Position numbers and translations under genes: made by a program. The notes under the pieces were generated by a model, which did not search any database, was not told where the DNA came from, and was given only the letters and a program-made list of their open reading frames with translations. Below are positions 24,619 to 31,138 of a stretch of DNA of 64,000 nt, piece after piece. Within the stretch, counting starts at the first letter, position 1, and each line of letters opens with the position of its first letter. The stretch is from CAYTZH01 sp964442285. GTDB taxonomy: Bacteria; Myxococcota_A; UBA9160; JAFDET01. The stretch lies in NCBI GenBank assembly GCA_964442285.1, contig CAYTZH010000025.1:4735-68734 (forward strand), written 5' to 3'.

Positions 24619-25364
24619 CCGAAGTACATGCCTCCGTTCAGGTTCAGGGTCTGACCCGTGACGTAGTCCGCGGTGTCGCTGGCCAGGTACACGACGGCGT
24701 GGGCCACCTCCTCCACGCGTCCGAGCCGGCCGCGGGGGATGGCCCGGACCTTCTCCCGGCCGGCCTCGCTGGCGAGCTCGGCGGACGACATGTCGGTGGC
24801 GACCAGACCGGGGGAGACGGCATTGCTCGTCACGCCGCGGCCGCTGTAGACCTTGGCGAGGGAGCGGGTGAGGCCGATCAGGCCCGACTTGGCGCAGGCG
24901 TAGTGCACCTGGTTGAGGCCGCCCCACTGGCCGCCGATGGAGGCCACGTTGATGATCCGACCGAAGCCCCGCTCGAGCATGTCCGGCAGGACCTCCTGGG
25001 CGCAGGCGAAGGGGCCCCGCAGGTTGACCGCCAGCATCCGGTCCCAGTCCGCGTCGGAGATCTCGGCGAAGGGCTTCTCCTGGGCGATCCCAGCGTTGTT
25101 GACCAGGACGTCCACCGGGCCGAGGGCCTCGCGCACCGTCGCCACCGCGCGGCGGATGCTCGTCCGGTCCTCGACGCGGATCTCCACCGCCCGGGCCTCG
25201 GCGCCGTCGCGGCGCAGCGCCGCCGCGACCGACTCCGCGGCCGCCTGCTTGTGGGCGTAGCCCACGGCGACCGCGTGCCCCGCGTCGGCCAGCGCCCGGG
25301 CCATGCCCGCGCCCAGGCCCCGGCTCGCGCCGGTCACCAGGGCCACCCGCCCCAGGTCCCTCAC
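24615..25364 (-). CDS. Short-chain dehydrogenase/reductase (FabG-like)
   Basis: This 249-aa classical SDR has the cofactor motif TGASRGLGAGMARALADAGH, NNAGIAQEKPF, catalytic Ser in NVASIGGQWGG, Tyr/Lys in VHYACAKSG, and NAVSPGLVATDM. Ending LNLNGGMYFG is like FabG. Located between the transketolase genes and the ATP-grasp gene with 4-bp overlaps on both sides, it most likely reduces or oxidises an intermediate of the surface-sugar pathway rather than a fatty acyl chain. The start is GTG 25364. Confidence 0.85.
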   Translation of the reverse strand: MRDLGRVALVTGASRGLGAGMARALADAGHAVAVGYAHKQAAAESVAAALRRDGAEARAVEIRVEDRTSIRRAVATVREALGPVDVLVNNAGIAQEKPFAEISDADWDRMLAVNLRGPFACAQEVLPDMLERGFGRIINVASIGGQWGGLNQVHYACAKSGLIGLTRSLAKVYSGRGVTSNAVSPGLVATDMSSAELASEAGREKVRAIPRGRLGRVEEVAHAVVYLASDTADYVTGQTLNLNGGMYFG

Positions 25365-26374
25365 GGCCGGCCTCCGGACTTGCGCCGCAGCACCCGGCGC
25401 GCGGCCGCGGCGATGTGCGGGCCCGTGAGGCCGTAGCGCTCGGCGAGCTCCTCCGGGTCGCCGGAGCGACCGAAGCGGTCGCGCACCCCGACCCGTTCGA
25501 GCGGGCAGGGGAGCGTCTCCGCCAGGCACTCGGCGACGGCGCTCCCGAGTCCGCCGTGGATGTTGTGGTCCTCCGCCGTGACGAAGGCGCCCGTCTCTTC
25601 GGCACAGCGCTCGAGGAGGCCCCGGTCGATCGGCTTCAGGGTCGAGAGGTTGACGACCCGGGCGTCGACGCCCTCCCGCGCGAGCAGCTCCGCCGCGTCG
25701 AGGGCCCGGGCAACCTGGACGCCGCAGGCCACCAGGGTCAGGTCCGCACCGGGTCGCAGGACCGAGCCGCGCCCCAGCACGAAGTCGCCCTGCTCGCCGT
25801 GCACCCGCCGGGCGGGGCTCCGGCCGGTGCGGACGTAGACCGGGCCGTCGTGCCGGAGCAGCGCCGCCGTCGCCCAGGCCATCTCCAGGGGATCGGCCGG
25901 CGACACCACGGCCATGCCCGGCACGGCCCGGAACGCCGCGAGGTCCTCCAGGGCCTGGGCCGAGGCGCCGTCGGGACCCACGTCGAGCCCGGGATGGCTG
26001 GCCGCGATGAGGGTCCGGCGCCCGGGGTAGGCGAGGGACAGCCGCGCCTGCTCGATTGCGCGCAGGCAGAACACGGCGAAGGTGGTGACGACCGGGTGCA
26101 GTCCGGCGGCAGCCAGTCCCCCGGCCATGGACATCATGTTCTGCTCGGCGATGCCGCACTGCAGGAAGCGCTCGGGATGGGCCGCGCGGAAGTGGTGGGC
26201 TCCGGTGCCGCCGGCGATGTCGGCGTCGAGAACCACCACGTCCGGGCGCTCGGCACCCTGCTGCGCCAGGGCCCGGCCGAAGGCCTCGCGCAGGCTGTCG
26301 CCGCTCGTGCCCAGGAGCTGCGGCGCGGAGGCCGTACCGGGAGCGAAGCCGCTACTCGTTCCAGACCGAGCCAT
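25361..26374 (-). CDS. Transketolase, C-terminal subunit
   Basis: This 337-aa protein covers the pyrimidine-binding and C-terminal domains of transketolase: VVVLDADIAGGTGAHHF, LQCGIAEQNMMSMAGGLAA with the catalytic Glu, LIAASHPGLDVGPDGASAQA, and a C-terminal LTLVACGVQVARALDAAELL. Split transketolases work as two-chain TPP enzymes that move two-carbon units. The partner gene overlaps the 5' end by 23 bp. In this operon it probably builds or remodels a sugar precursor of the surface glycan rather than serving the pentose pathway, which is inference from context. Confidence 0.87.
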   Translation of the reverse strand: MARSGTSSGFAPGTASAPQLLGTSGDSLREAFGRALAQQGAERPDVVVLDADIAGGTGAHHFRAAHPERFLQCGIAEQNMMSMAGGLAAAGLHPVVTTFAVFCLRAIEQARLSLAYPGRRTLIAASHPGLDVGPDGASAQALEDLAAFRAVPGMAVVSPADPLEMAWATAALLRHDGPVYVRTGRSPARRVHGEQGDFVLGRGSVLRPGADLTLVACGVQVARALDAAELLAREGVDARVVNLSTLKPIDRGLLERCAEETGAFVTAEDHNIHGGLGSAVAECLAETLPCPLERVGVRDRFGRSGDPEELAERYGLTGPHIAAAARRVLRRKSGGRP

Positions 26375-27203
26375 CGAGGTACCTCGCGATGTCGGGGGCG
26401 GGTGTGTCCAGGTCGCGGAGGGCGCGCGCGAGCTGGTCGTCGTCGAGCTTCACGCTGCCGTGCCACGCGGGCACGCCCTCCATGTAGGAGACGCCCTTGC
26501 CCTTGCGGGTGTGGGCGAGCAGCAGGGCCGGGGCGTCGCCGGGCTCGCGGACCCAGTGAAGGGCGTCGGCGATGGCCTCGCCGTCGTGGCCGTCGAGCTC
26601 CCGAACCCGCCAGCCGAAGGCGCGCCACTTGTCGGCGAGGGGTTCGAGGCCGCAGATGTTCTCGTTCCAGTCGTCGCTCTGGAGCCGGTTGTAGTCGACG
26701 AGCGCGCAGAGACGGTCGAGGCGGTGGTGGGCCGCGCACATCGCCGCCTCCCAGACCTGGCCCTCCTGGAGCTCCCCGTCGCCCAGCATCGCGTAGATCC
26801 GTCCCGAACCGCCCTGGTGTCGAAGGCCCCAGGCCAGGCCGACCGCGACCGAGAAGCCCTGGCCGAGGGAGCCCGTGCTGGTCTCCACCCAGGGCGTGGA
26901 GAGGACGTCCGGGTGTCCCTGCAGCGGGCTGTCCACCTGGCGGAAATCTCGAAGCCAGGCGTGGGGGATGACCCCGAAGGCGGCCGCCGCCGCGTACAGG
27001 GCGGGGCAGGCGTGTCCCTTGGAGAGGATGAAGCGGTTGCGGACGAGGGGGTCGTCGCCGGCGGTCGGCGCCAGCTCGCGCTCCCAGAGCACGGCCAGGA
27101 GGTCGGCCGCCGAGAGCGAGCCCCCGGGATGGCCGGAGCCCGCCGCATGGATGGCGGCCAGGGTGTCGCGGCGGATCGTCTGCGCAGTGTCGCGCCAGCT
27201 CAT
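26352..27203 (-). CDS. Transketolase, N-terminal (TPP-binding) subunit
   Basis: This 283-aa protein is the TPP-binding half: SGHPGGSLSAADLLAVLW, RFILSKGHACPALYAAAA, TGSLGQGFSVAVGLA, and the TPP/Mg motif LGDGELQEGQVWEA followed about 28 residues later by DYN. The length fits the N-terminal subunit of split transketolases. ATG 27203 is chosen because MSWRDTAQTIRRDTL begins the domain; further upstream the frame overlaps the cytidylyltransferase gene. Overlaps on both sides indicate translational coupling. Confidence 0.88.
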   Translation of the reverse strand: MSWRDTAQTIRRDTLAAIHAAGSGHPGGSLSAADLLAVLWERELAPTAGDDPLVRNRFILSKGHACPALYAAAAAFGVIPHAWLRDFRQVDSPLQGHPDVLSTPWVETSTGSLGQGFSVAVGLAWGLRHQGGSGRIYAMLGDGELQEGQVWEAAMCAAHHRLDRLCALVDYNRLQSDDWNENICGLEPLADKWRAFGWRVRELDGHDGEAIADALHWVREPGDAPALLLAHTRKGKGVSYMEGVPAWHGSVKLDDDQLARALRDLDTPAPDIARYLDGSVWNE

Positions 27204-27901
27204 GGGCGGATCTCCCTTCCCGCCAGCGCATCGAGCAGGGCCAGCAGGTCCTCGGTGACGAAGGGCGCGCCGCCGCGCTGGAGCTGTCCGAACCAGCGCT
27301 GGGCGCGGGCGAGCTCCGCGGGCGTGTCCACGGAGAGCGAGCGCCCCGGCCGGCGCTGGTGTCCGGGTGGCGTGGGCACCGCGGCCACCCGGAAGCTCTC
27401 GGGATGCCGCTCGACCAGGAGCGCCAGGTGCTCGCGCTCGTCCGGGGGCAGCGACGCCGCGTCGAGGGTCCGGAGGGCGCCCAGGGAGAACGGATCGATC
27501 CCCTCGTGGACGTTCTCCGCGTCGTAGTGCGCGTAGTCGGCACCGACCTCGCGCAGGGACCGCACCAGGTCGTCTACGGCCCGGGGGCAGACGAAGGGAC
27601 AGTCGGCGGTGATCCGCACCACCGGGTCGAGCCTCCAGGTCGTCGCGGCCGAGACCACCCGGTGGAGGACGTCGTCCTCGGGACCGCGGAAGCACGGGAC
27701 GGCCGACGCCGTACACCAGCTGGCGATCGGGTCGTCGCGGGGGTCATCGGTGGTGGCGACCCCTACGAAGGCCAGGGTCTCGCAGGTCTGCAGCCGCTCG
27801 ACGACCCGCGCCAGCAGGGGGCGTCCGGCCAGGGGCGCGAGCACCTTGCCGGGGCAGCGCTGGCTGCCCATGCGTGCCTGGACGACGGCGCCGGCCCTCA
27901 C
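27200..27901 (-). CDS. SpsF-like nucleotidyl (cytidylyl) transferase
   Basis: This 233-aa protein begins VVQARMGSQRCPGKVLAPLA, the signature of the SpsF/CMP-sugar activation family, with VVRITADCPFVCPRAVDDL containing the metal-binding Asp. The family activates nonulosonic acids as CMP sugars. The neighbours are SpsG/PseG-like and SpsE/NeuB-like, the same trio as the spore-coat polysaccharide genes of Bacillus. GTG 27901 overlaps the preceding stop. The exact sugar cannot be told from sequence. Confidence 0.8.
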   Translation of the reverse strand: MRAGAVVQARMGSQRCPGKVLAPLAGRPLLARVVERLQTCETLAFVGVATTDDPRDDPIASWCTASAVPCFRGPEDDVLHRVVSAATTWRLDPVVRITADCPFVCPRAVDDLVRSLREVGADYAHYDAENVHEGIDPFSLGALRTLDAASLPPDEREHLALLVERHPESFRVAAVPTPPGHQRRPGRSLSVDTPAELARAQRWFGQLQRGGAPFVTEDLLALLDALAGREIRP

Positions 27902-28932
27902 CGGCGGGACTCCGGGAAGAGGCGGTCGACCAGCCGCGCCGCGCCGCGTCCGTCGCCGGCCAGGGCCCGCCCCCGGCTGCTCGCCCGCAGACACCATTCA
28001 GCGTCGAAAAGGCTCTTGCGCAGCGCTCCCACGAGCTCGTCGCGCGCGAAGAACCCACCGTCGGCGCCCAGGCGGCCGACCCCGATCGCCTCCAGCCGGA
28101 CGGCGTCGGGGACGTCCTCGGCCCGATGGGTGACGTAGACCGTGGGGACGCCGAGATGGGCGAGCTGGAGGATCGTGGTGCCGAAGGCCACCACGGCGCC
28201 CCGGCTGCGGGCCAGGAGCGCGCCCAGGGCCTGCGGCTCGAGCCGCGGGTGTACCGTCCAGCCGCGTCCGAGCAGCTGCGCCGCCAGGGCGTCGCGGTCC
28301 GCGATCGCCGGGCCCAGGAGGACGTGCCGGGTCGGCCAGCCCTCCGGCGGAGGCGTGCGGTCCAGGGCCTCGTCGACCGCGCGGCAGACCGGCGCGGTGA
28401 GGGAACGCGGATCCGACCCGCCCAGGCTGACGACCAGGGCGTCGCGCGTCCCCGGGTAGGGCGGCAGCTGCGGACGCCGCAGCGGCGGCGGCAGGGGCAC
28501 CCAGCTGGCGCCCGCGGAGAGTCGCGGGTGCTGCAGCGGCGGCGCGTGGAGTGCGGGGATCACCGTCCAGTCGGCGCGCTCCAGGTGATCCAGGCGATCG
28601 AGGACCAGGCTGCGCGTGCCCGCGCGGCGGGCGCGTCGGAGCTCGCTGTCGATCGGCTGCTTCGTGTCGAAGGCCAGCCAGCGGGTGTCCGCGGCCAGGC
28701 GGGACGGCGCGGTCCAGTCGACGACCGGGAGGTCGCCGAGCACCGACCGGACCGAGGTGTCGCCGCGCACGGCGAGCTCTACCCGCAGTCCCCGGGCCCG
28801 CGCCTCGCGGGCGATCTCCGCACAGCGCGCCAGGTGGCCGATGCCCTCGGCTGCGCCGCCGCTGGTGACGAAGCGGAGGTCGTACGCGGGCGCGGCACCG
28901 CCGCGTGCGGCGCGAGGGTCAGGCGCGGGCAC
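27898..28932 (-). CDS. PseG/SpsG-like UDP-sugar hydrolase
   Basis: This 344-aa GT-B-fold protein resembles PseG, the UDP-2,4-diacetamido-trideoxy-altrose hydrolase. Near residue 25 GGAAEGIGHLARCAEIAREA carries the catalytic His in the G-x-GH-x-x-RC pattern. DALVVSLGGSDPRSLTAPV and GAVVAFGTTILQLAHLGVP follow as the nucleotide-binding half. The product of such an enzyme is the free hexose used by NeuB-type synthases, whose gene overlaps upstream. Start uncertain by a few codons, since the first 16 residues are Pro/Ala-rich. Confidence 0.78.
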   Translation of the reverse strand: MPAPDPRAARGGAAPAYDLRFVTSGGAAEGIGHLARCAEIAREARARGLRVELAVRGDTSVRSVLGDLPVVDWTAPSRLAADTRWLAFDTKQPIDSELRRARRAGTRSLVLDRLDHLERADWTVIPALHAPPLQHPRLSAGASWVPLPPPLRRPQLPPYPGTRDALVVSLGGSDPRSLTAPVCRAVDEALDRTPPPEGWPTRHVLLGPAIADRDALAAQLLGRGWTVHPRLEPQALGALLARSRGAVVAFGTTILQLAHLGVPTVYVTHRAEDVPDAVRLEAIGVGRLGADGGFFARDELVGALRKSLFDAEWCLRASSRGRALAGDGRGAARLVDRLFPESRR

Positions 28933-29803
28933 GGCACCAGCTCTCGCGGATCGACCGCAGCGGTCGCAGGCCGTCGCTCGGATCGGCGCGCCACGCGCGC
29001 TCGTCGTGCTCCGCCGCCGTCGGCGCCTTGCGGGGCGAGCCGTCGGCAGCCAGGCCCGCCCGCACCTGACGGATCAGCTCGGCGGCGGCACCGGGCAGCC
29101 AGCAGTGGCCGGCCCGGAACTCCGCGCCGCGGCCGTCCAGGTCCAGGTGGAACTCGATGAGCGAGGCGCCGTGGGCGTGCACCGCCCGCTGGATCACGCC
29201 CGGCTCCACCGAGTGATCGGACCAGCCCGCGCGCGCCGCGACGCCCCGGGCGCGGGCGAGCGCGCGCAGAGTGCCCAGCGCGGCGAGGTTGGAGGTCTCG
29301 GGCCGCGCCGGGTAGTCGGAGACGCAGTGGAGCAGGGTGAGGTCGCGTCCGCCGGCGCGCCGCACCACGTCGACGGCCCGGCCCACCTCCTCGCCGGTGG
29401 CCATGCCTGTGGACACCACCAGGGGCCGGCCCGTCGCGGCACAGGCGGAGAGCAGGTCGTCCCAGAGCAGCTCGTAGGAGGCGACCTTGAAGAAGTCGAC
29501 GTAGGGCTCGAGGACCTCCACCCCGGCCAGGTCGAAGGGCGTGCAGCCGAAGGCGAGTCCGCGCTCCCGCGCCCGGGTCGCCAGCGCCGCGAGGAAGGGG
29601 ACCGGGAGCTCCCACGCCGAGCGCTGGCGATGCTCGGGGCTGGCGGCCAGGATCTCCGGCGCGAAGAGGGCATCGACCCGGAACAGCTGGAACTTCACGG
29701 CGTCGCAGCCCACGTCGGCGGCGCAGTCGACGAACGCCAGGCAGCGGTCCAGGTCGGCGTGGTGATTGCTCGAGACCTCCGCGACGAACGCCGGCTCTCG
29801 CAC
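28919..29803 (-). CDS. NeuB/PseI/SpsE-like nonulosonic acid synthase, lacking the SAF domain
   Basis: This 294-aa TIM-barrel protein has EVSSNHHADLDRCLAFVDCA, VKFQLFRVDALFAPEIL, CTPFDLAGVEVLEPYVDFFK, KVASYELLWDDLLSACAATG and VVSTGMATGEEVGRAV. NeuB-family enzymes condense phosphoenolpyruvate with a hexosamine to give a nine-carbon acid. The usual C-terminal antifreeze-like SAF domain (residues about 285-345), which closes the partner active site, is missing. GTG 29803 follows a GGGGGAG ribosome site. It is the first gene of the minus-strand operon. Confidence 0.82.
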   Translation of the reverse strand: MREPAFVAEVSSNHHADLDRCLAFVDCAADVGCDAVKFQLFRVDALFAPEILAASPEHRQRSAWELPVPFLAALATRARERGLAFGCTPFDLAGVEVLEPYVDFFKVASYELLWDDLLSACAATGRPLVVSTGMATGEEVGRAVDVVRRAGGRDLTLLHCVSDYPARPETSNLAALGTLRALARARGVAARAGWSDHSVEPGVIQRAVHAHGASLIEFHLDLDGRGAEFRAGHCWLPGAAAELIRQVRAGLAADGSPRKAPTAAEHDERAWRADPSDGLRPLRSIRESWCRARA

Positions 29804-29841
29804 TCGCTCCCCCTCGACCCGGTCCGTTCCTGCCGCCCGGC

Positions 29842-29876
29842 GTTTCGCCCTGAAAGCCGGCGATGCGACCTGAAAC
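29842..29876 (+). promoter_or_regulatory. Paired enhancer sites between divergent sugar and regulator operons
   Basis: GTTTCGCCCTGAAAG (29842-29856) and GATGCGACCTGAAAC (29862-29876) are two directly repeated copies of the enhancer motif, 13 of 15 matches each, spaced exactly 20 bp apart (two helical turns). They lie 95-115 bp upstream of the sigma-54 start at about 29964, and within 75 bp of the start of the divergent NeuB-like gene. Confidence 0.7.
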
Positions 29877-29937
29877 GGGAACCGGGCCGTTTCTTCCCGT
29901 TCCGGGCCTCACTGCAAGTGGTGTACCCGGGGCGCGG

Positions 29938-29953
29938 TGGCACGCGGCTTGCT
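29938..29953 (+). promoter_or_regulatory. Sigma-54 promoter of the 30010-35122 regulator operon
   Basis: TGGCACGCGGCTTGCT is a full match to the sigma-54 consensus. The start is predicted near 29964, 46 nt before GTG 30010. The operon it drives includes the sigma-54 activator gene, implying autoregulation. Confidence 0.88.
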
Positions 29954-30009
29954 GCCACCCGAGGACCGACCAGGCAGGAACGCGCGATCGGCGTTCCGGG
30001 GAGGAGCCC

Positions 30010-30621
30010 GTGATCGACGTACACCACGAAGGCCGCGAGACCCGCGTGGATCCCGCCGTGCACCCCAACCTCGAGACCGTGCTCCGATCCTGCGTGCCCG
30101 GCTTCGGAGCGGAGCGGGTGGTCGTGGGGATCCGCATCGACGGCTGCGCGCTCTCCGGCGCCCAGCTGGAGTGTCCCGCCGAGGTCTCGGTCGAGGGAAC
30201 CCGGGAGATCGAGATCGACTCCAAGCCGATCCGGCGGGTGGCGCTCGAGAGCCTCGAGGGCGCACGGGAGTACAGCCAGCCGGTGGAGAACGGGCTGCTC
30301 GAGGCCGCCGGCCTGCTGCGCTCGGGTCGAATGGAGGAGGCGAACGCCCTGTTCGCGGACCTGATGGACGCCCTCTCGGTGCTGGTCTTCGCCTTCTCGG
30401 CCGCCGGCGCCCAGCTCGGGGCCGCCGGTTCGAGGCTGGCAGGGGCGGGCGACGAGCTCAGGCCGTGGTCCGAGGCCCTCCTCGAGGCCCAGCAGCAGTC
30501 GGACTGGGTGCTCGTGGCGGACTACCTCGAGTTCGAGATCGCGCCCCTGGTCTCGGGCTGGCGACGCCTGGCCGGCGAGGTGTCTCACGCCGCGGGGGAG
30601 GCCGGCGATGTCGACGCCTGA
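30010..30621 (+). CDS. Unknown protein, first gene of the regulator operon
   Basis: This 203-aa soluble protein starts at GTG 30010 after GGGGAGGAG. The N-terminal half is mixed alpha/beta (VVVGIRIDGCALSGAQLECP, EIEIDSKPIRRVALES). The C-terminal half is helical with GLLRSGRMEEANALFADLMD and QQSDWVLVADYLEFEIAPLV. No known domain is recognised. It is under a sigma-54 promoter and overlaps the PilZ gene by 14 bp, so it is probably part of motility control or assembly. The longer open frame upstream runs through the promoter and is not used. Confidence 0.7.
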   Translation: MIDVHHEGRETRVDPAVHPNLETVLRSCVPGFGAERVVVGIRIDGCALSGAQLECPAEVSVEGTREIEIDSKPIRRVALESLEGAREYSQPVENGLLEAAGLLRSGRMEEANALFADLMDALSVLVFAFSAAGAQLGAAGSRLAGAGDELRPWSEALLEAQQQSDWVLVADYLEFEIAPLVSGWRRLAGEVSHAAGEAGDVDA

Positions 30622-31138
30622 GCCGGCCGGCGCGGCGACGGCGCGACCGCGCTGGCCGAATCGACGCGACTTCTTCCGGGTCCGCGCCCGGCTGCCCCTG
30701 GGCGTCCGCCCCGTCCGTCCCGGAGAGGAGGACGCCCCCCTGATGGCGGCGCCCGAGCCGCCCGCCTTCCGCCCGCGGGACCCGGTGCTGGCCGCCTGGC
30801 TGGAGCGCATCGAGCGCAAGCTCGACCTGCTCCTGGCGCGCACCGACCCCGCGGCGTCCCGGCCGGGGCTGGCCGCCTGCGACGTGGACGTCTCGGGCGG
30901 GGGACTCCGCTTCGACGCCGGTGCGGCGCTGGACCCGGGCAGCCGCCACTGGCTGGAGATCGAGCTACCCGCGCCGCGGTTCCGCCGCATTCGCGCCCTG
31001 GCTACCGCGGTCCGGCGCGATGGAGAGGAGACCGCCTTCGCCTTCCAGCGCATCGACGAGGTGGATCGCGACGCGCTCGTGGCCTTCGTGCTGGACGCCG
31101 AGCGCGCGCGGCGGCGGACCGCCCCCGCAACCACGTGA
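30608..31138 (+). CDS. PilZ domain protein (c-di-GMP receptor candidate)
   Basis: This 176-aa protein has the PilZ c-di-GMP-binding signatures: NRRDFFRVRARLPLGV (R-x-x-x-R type, residues 18-33) and DVDVSGGGLRF (D/N-x-S-x-x-G, near residue 93). A helical insert between them (LAAWLERIERKLDLLLAR) may mediate dimerisation. Flagellar PilZ proteins such as YcgR slow the motor or steer assembly when c-di-GMP is high. The C-terminus is Arg-rich. It overlaps neighbours on both sides (14 bp and 4 bp). Confidence 0.85.
   Translation: MSTPEPAGAATARPRWPNRRDFFRVRARLPLGVRPVRPGEEDAPLMAAPEPPAFRPRDPVLAAWLERIERKLDLLLARTDPAASRPGLAACDVDVSGGGLRFDAGAALDPGSRHWLEIELPAPRFRRIRALATAVRRDGEETAFAFQRIDEVDRDALVAFVLDAERARRRTAPATT

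Noticed and set aside
29913..29928. A possible minus-strand sigma-54 promoter (GGGTACACCACTTGCA) for the NeuB-like operon
   Set aside because: The core spacing fits, but the upstream half is weak (GGGTAC) and the enhancer sites would lie downstream of the start, so support is too thin to list it as a feature.
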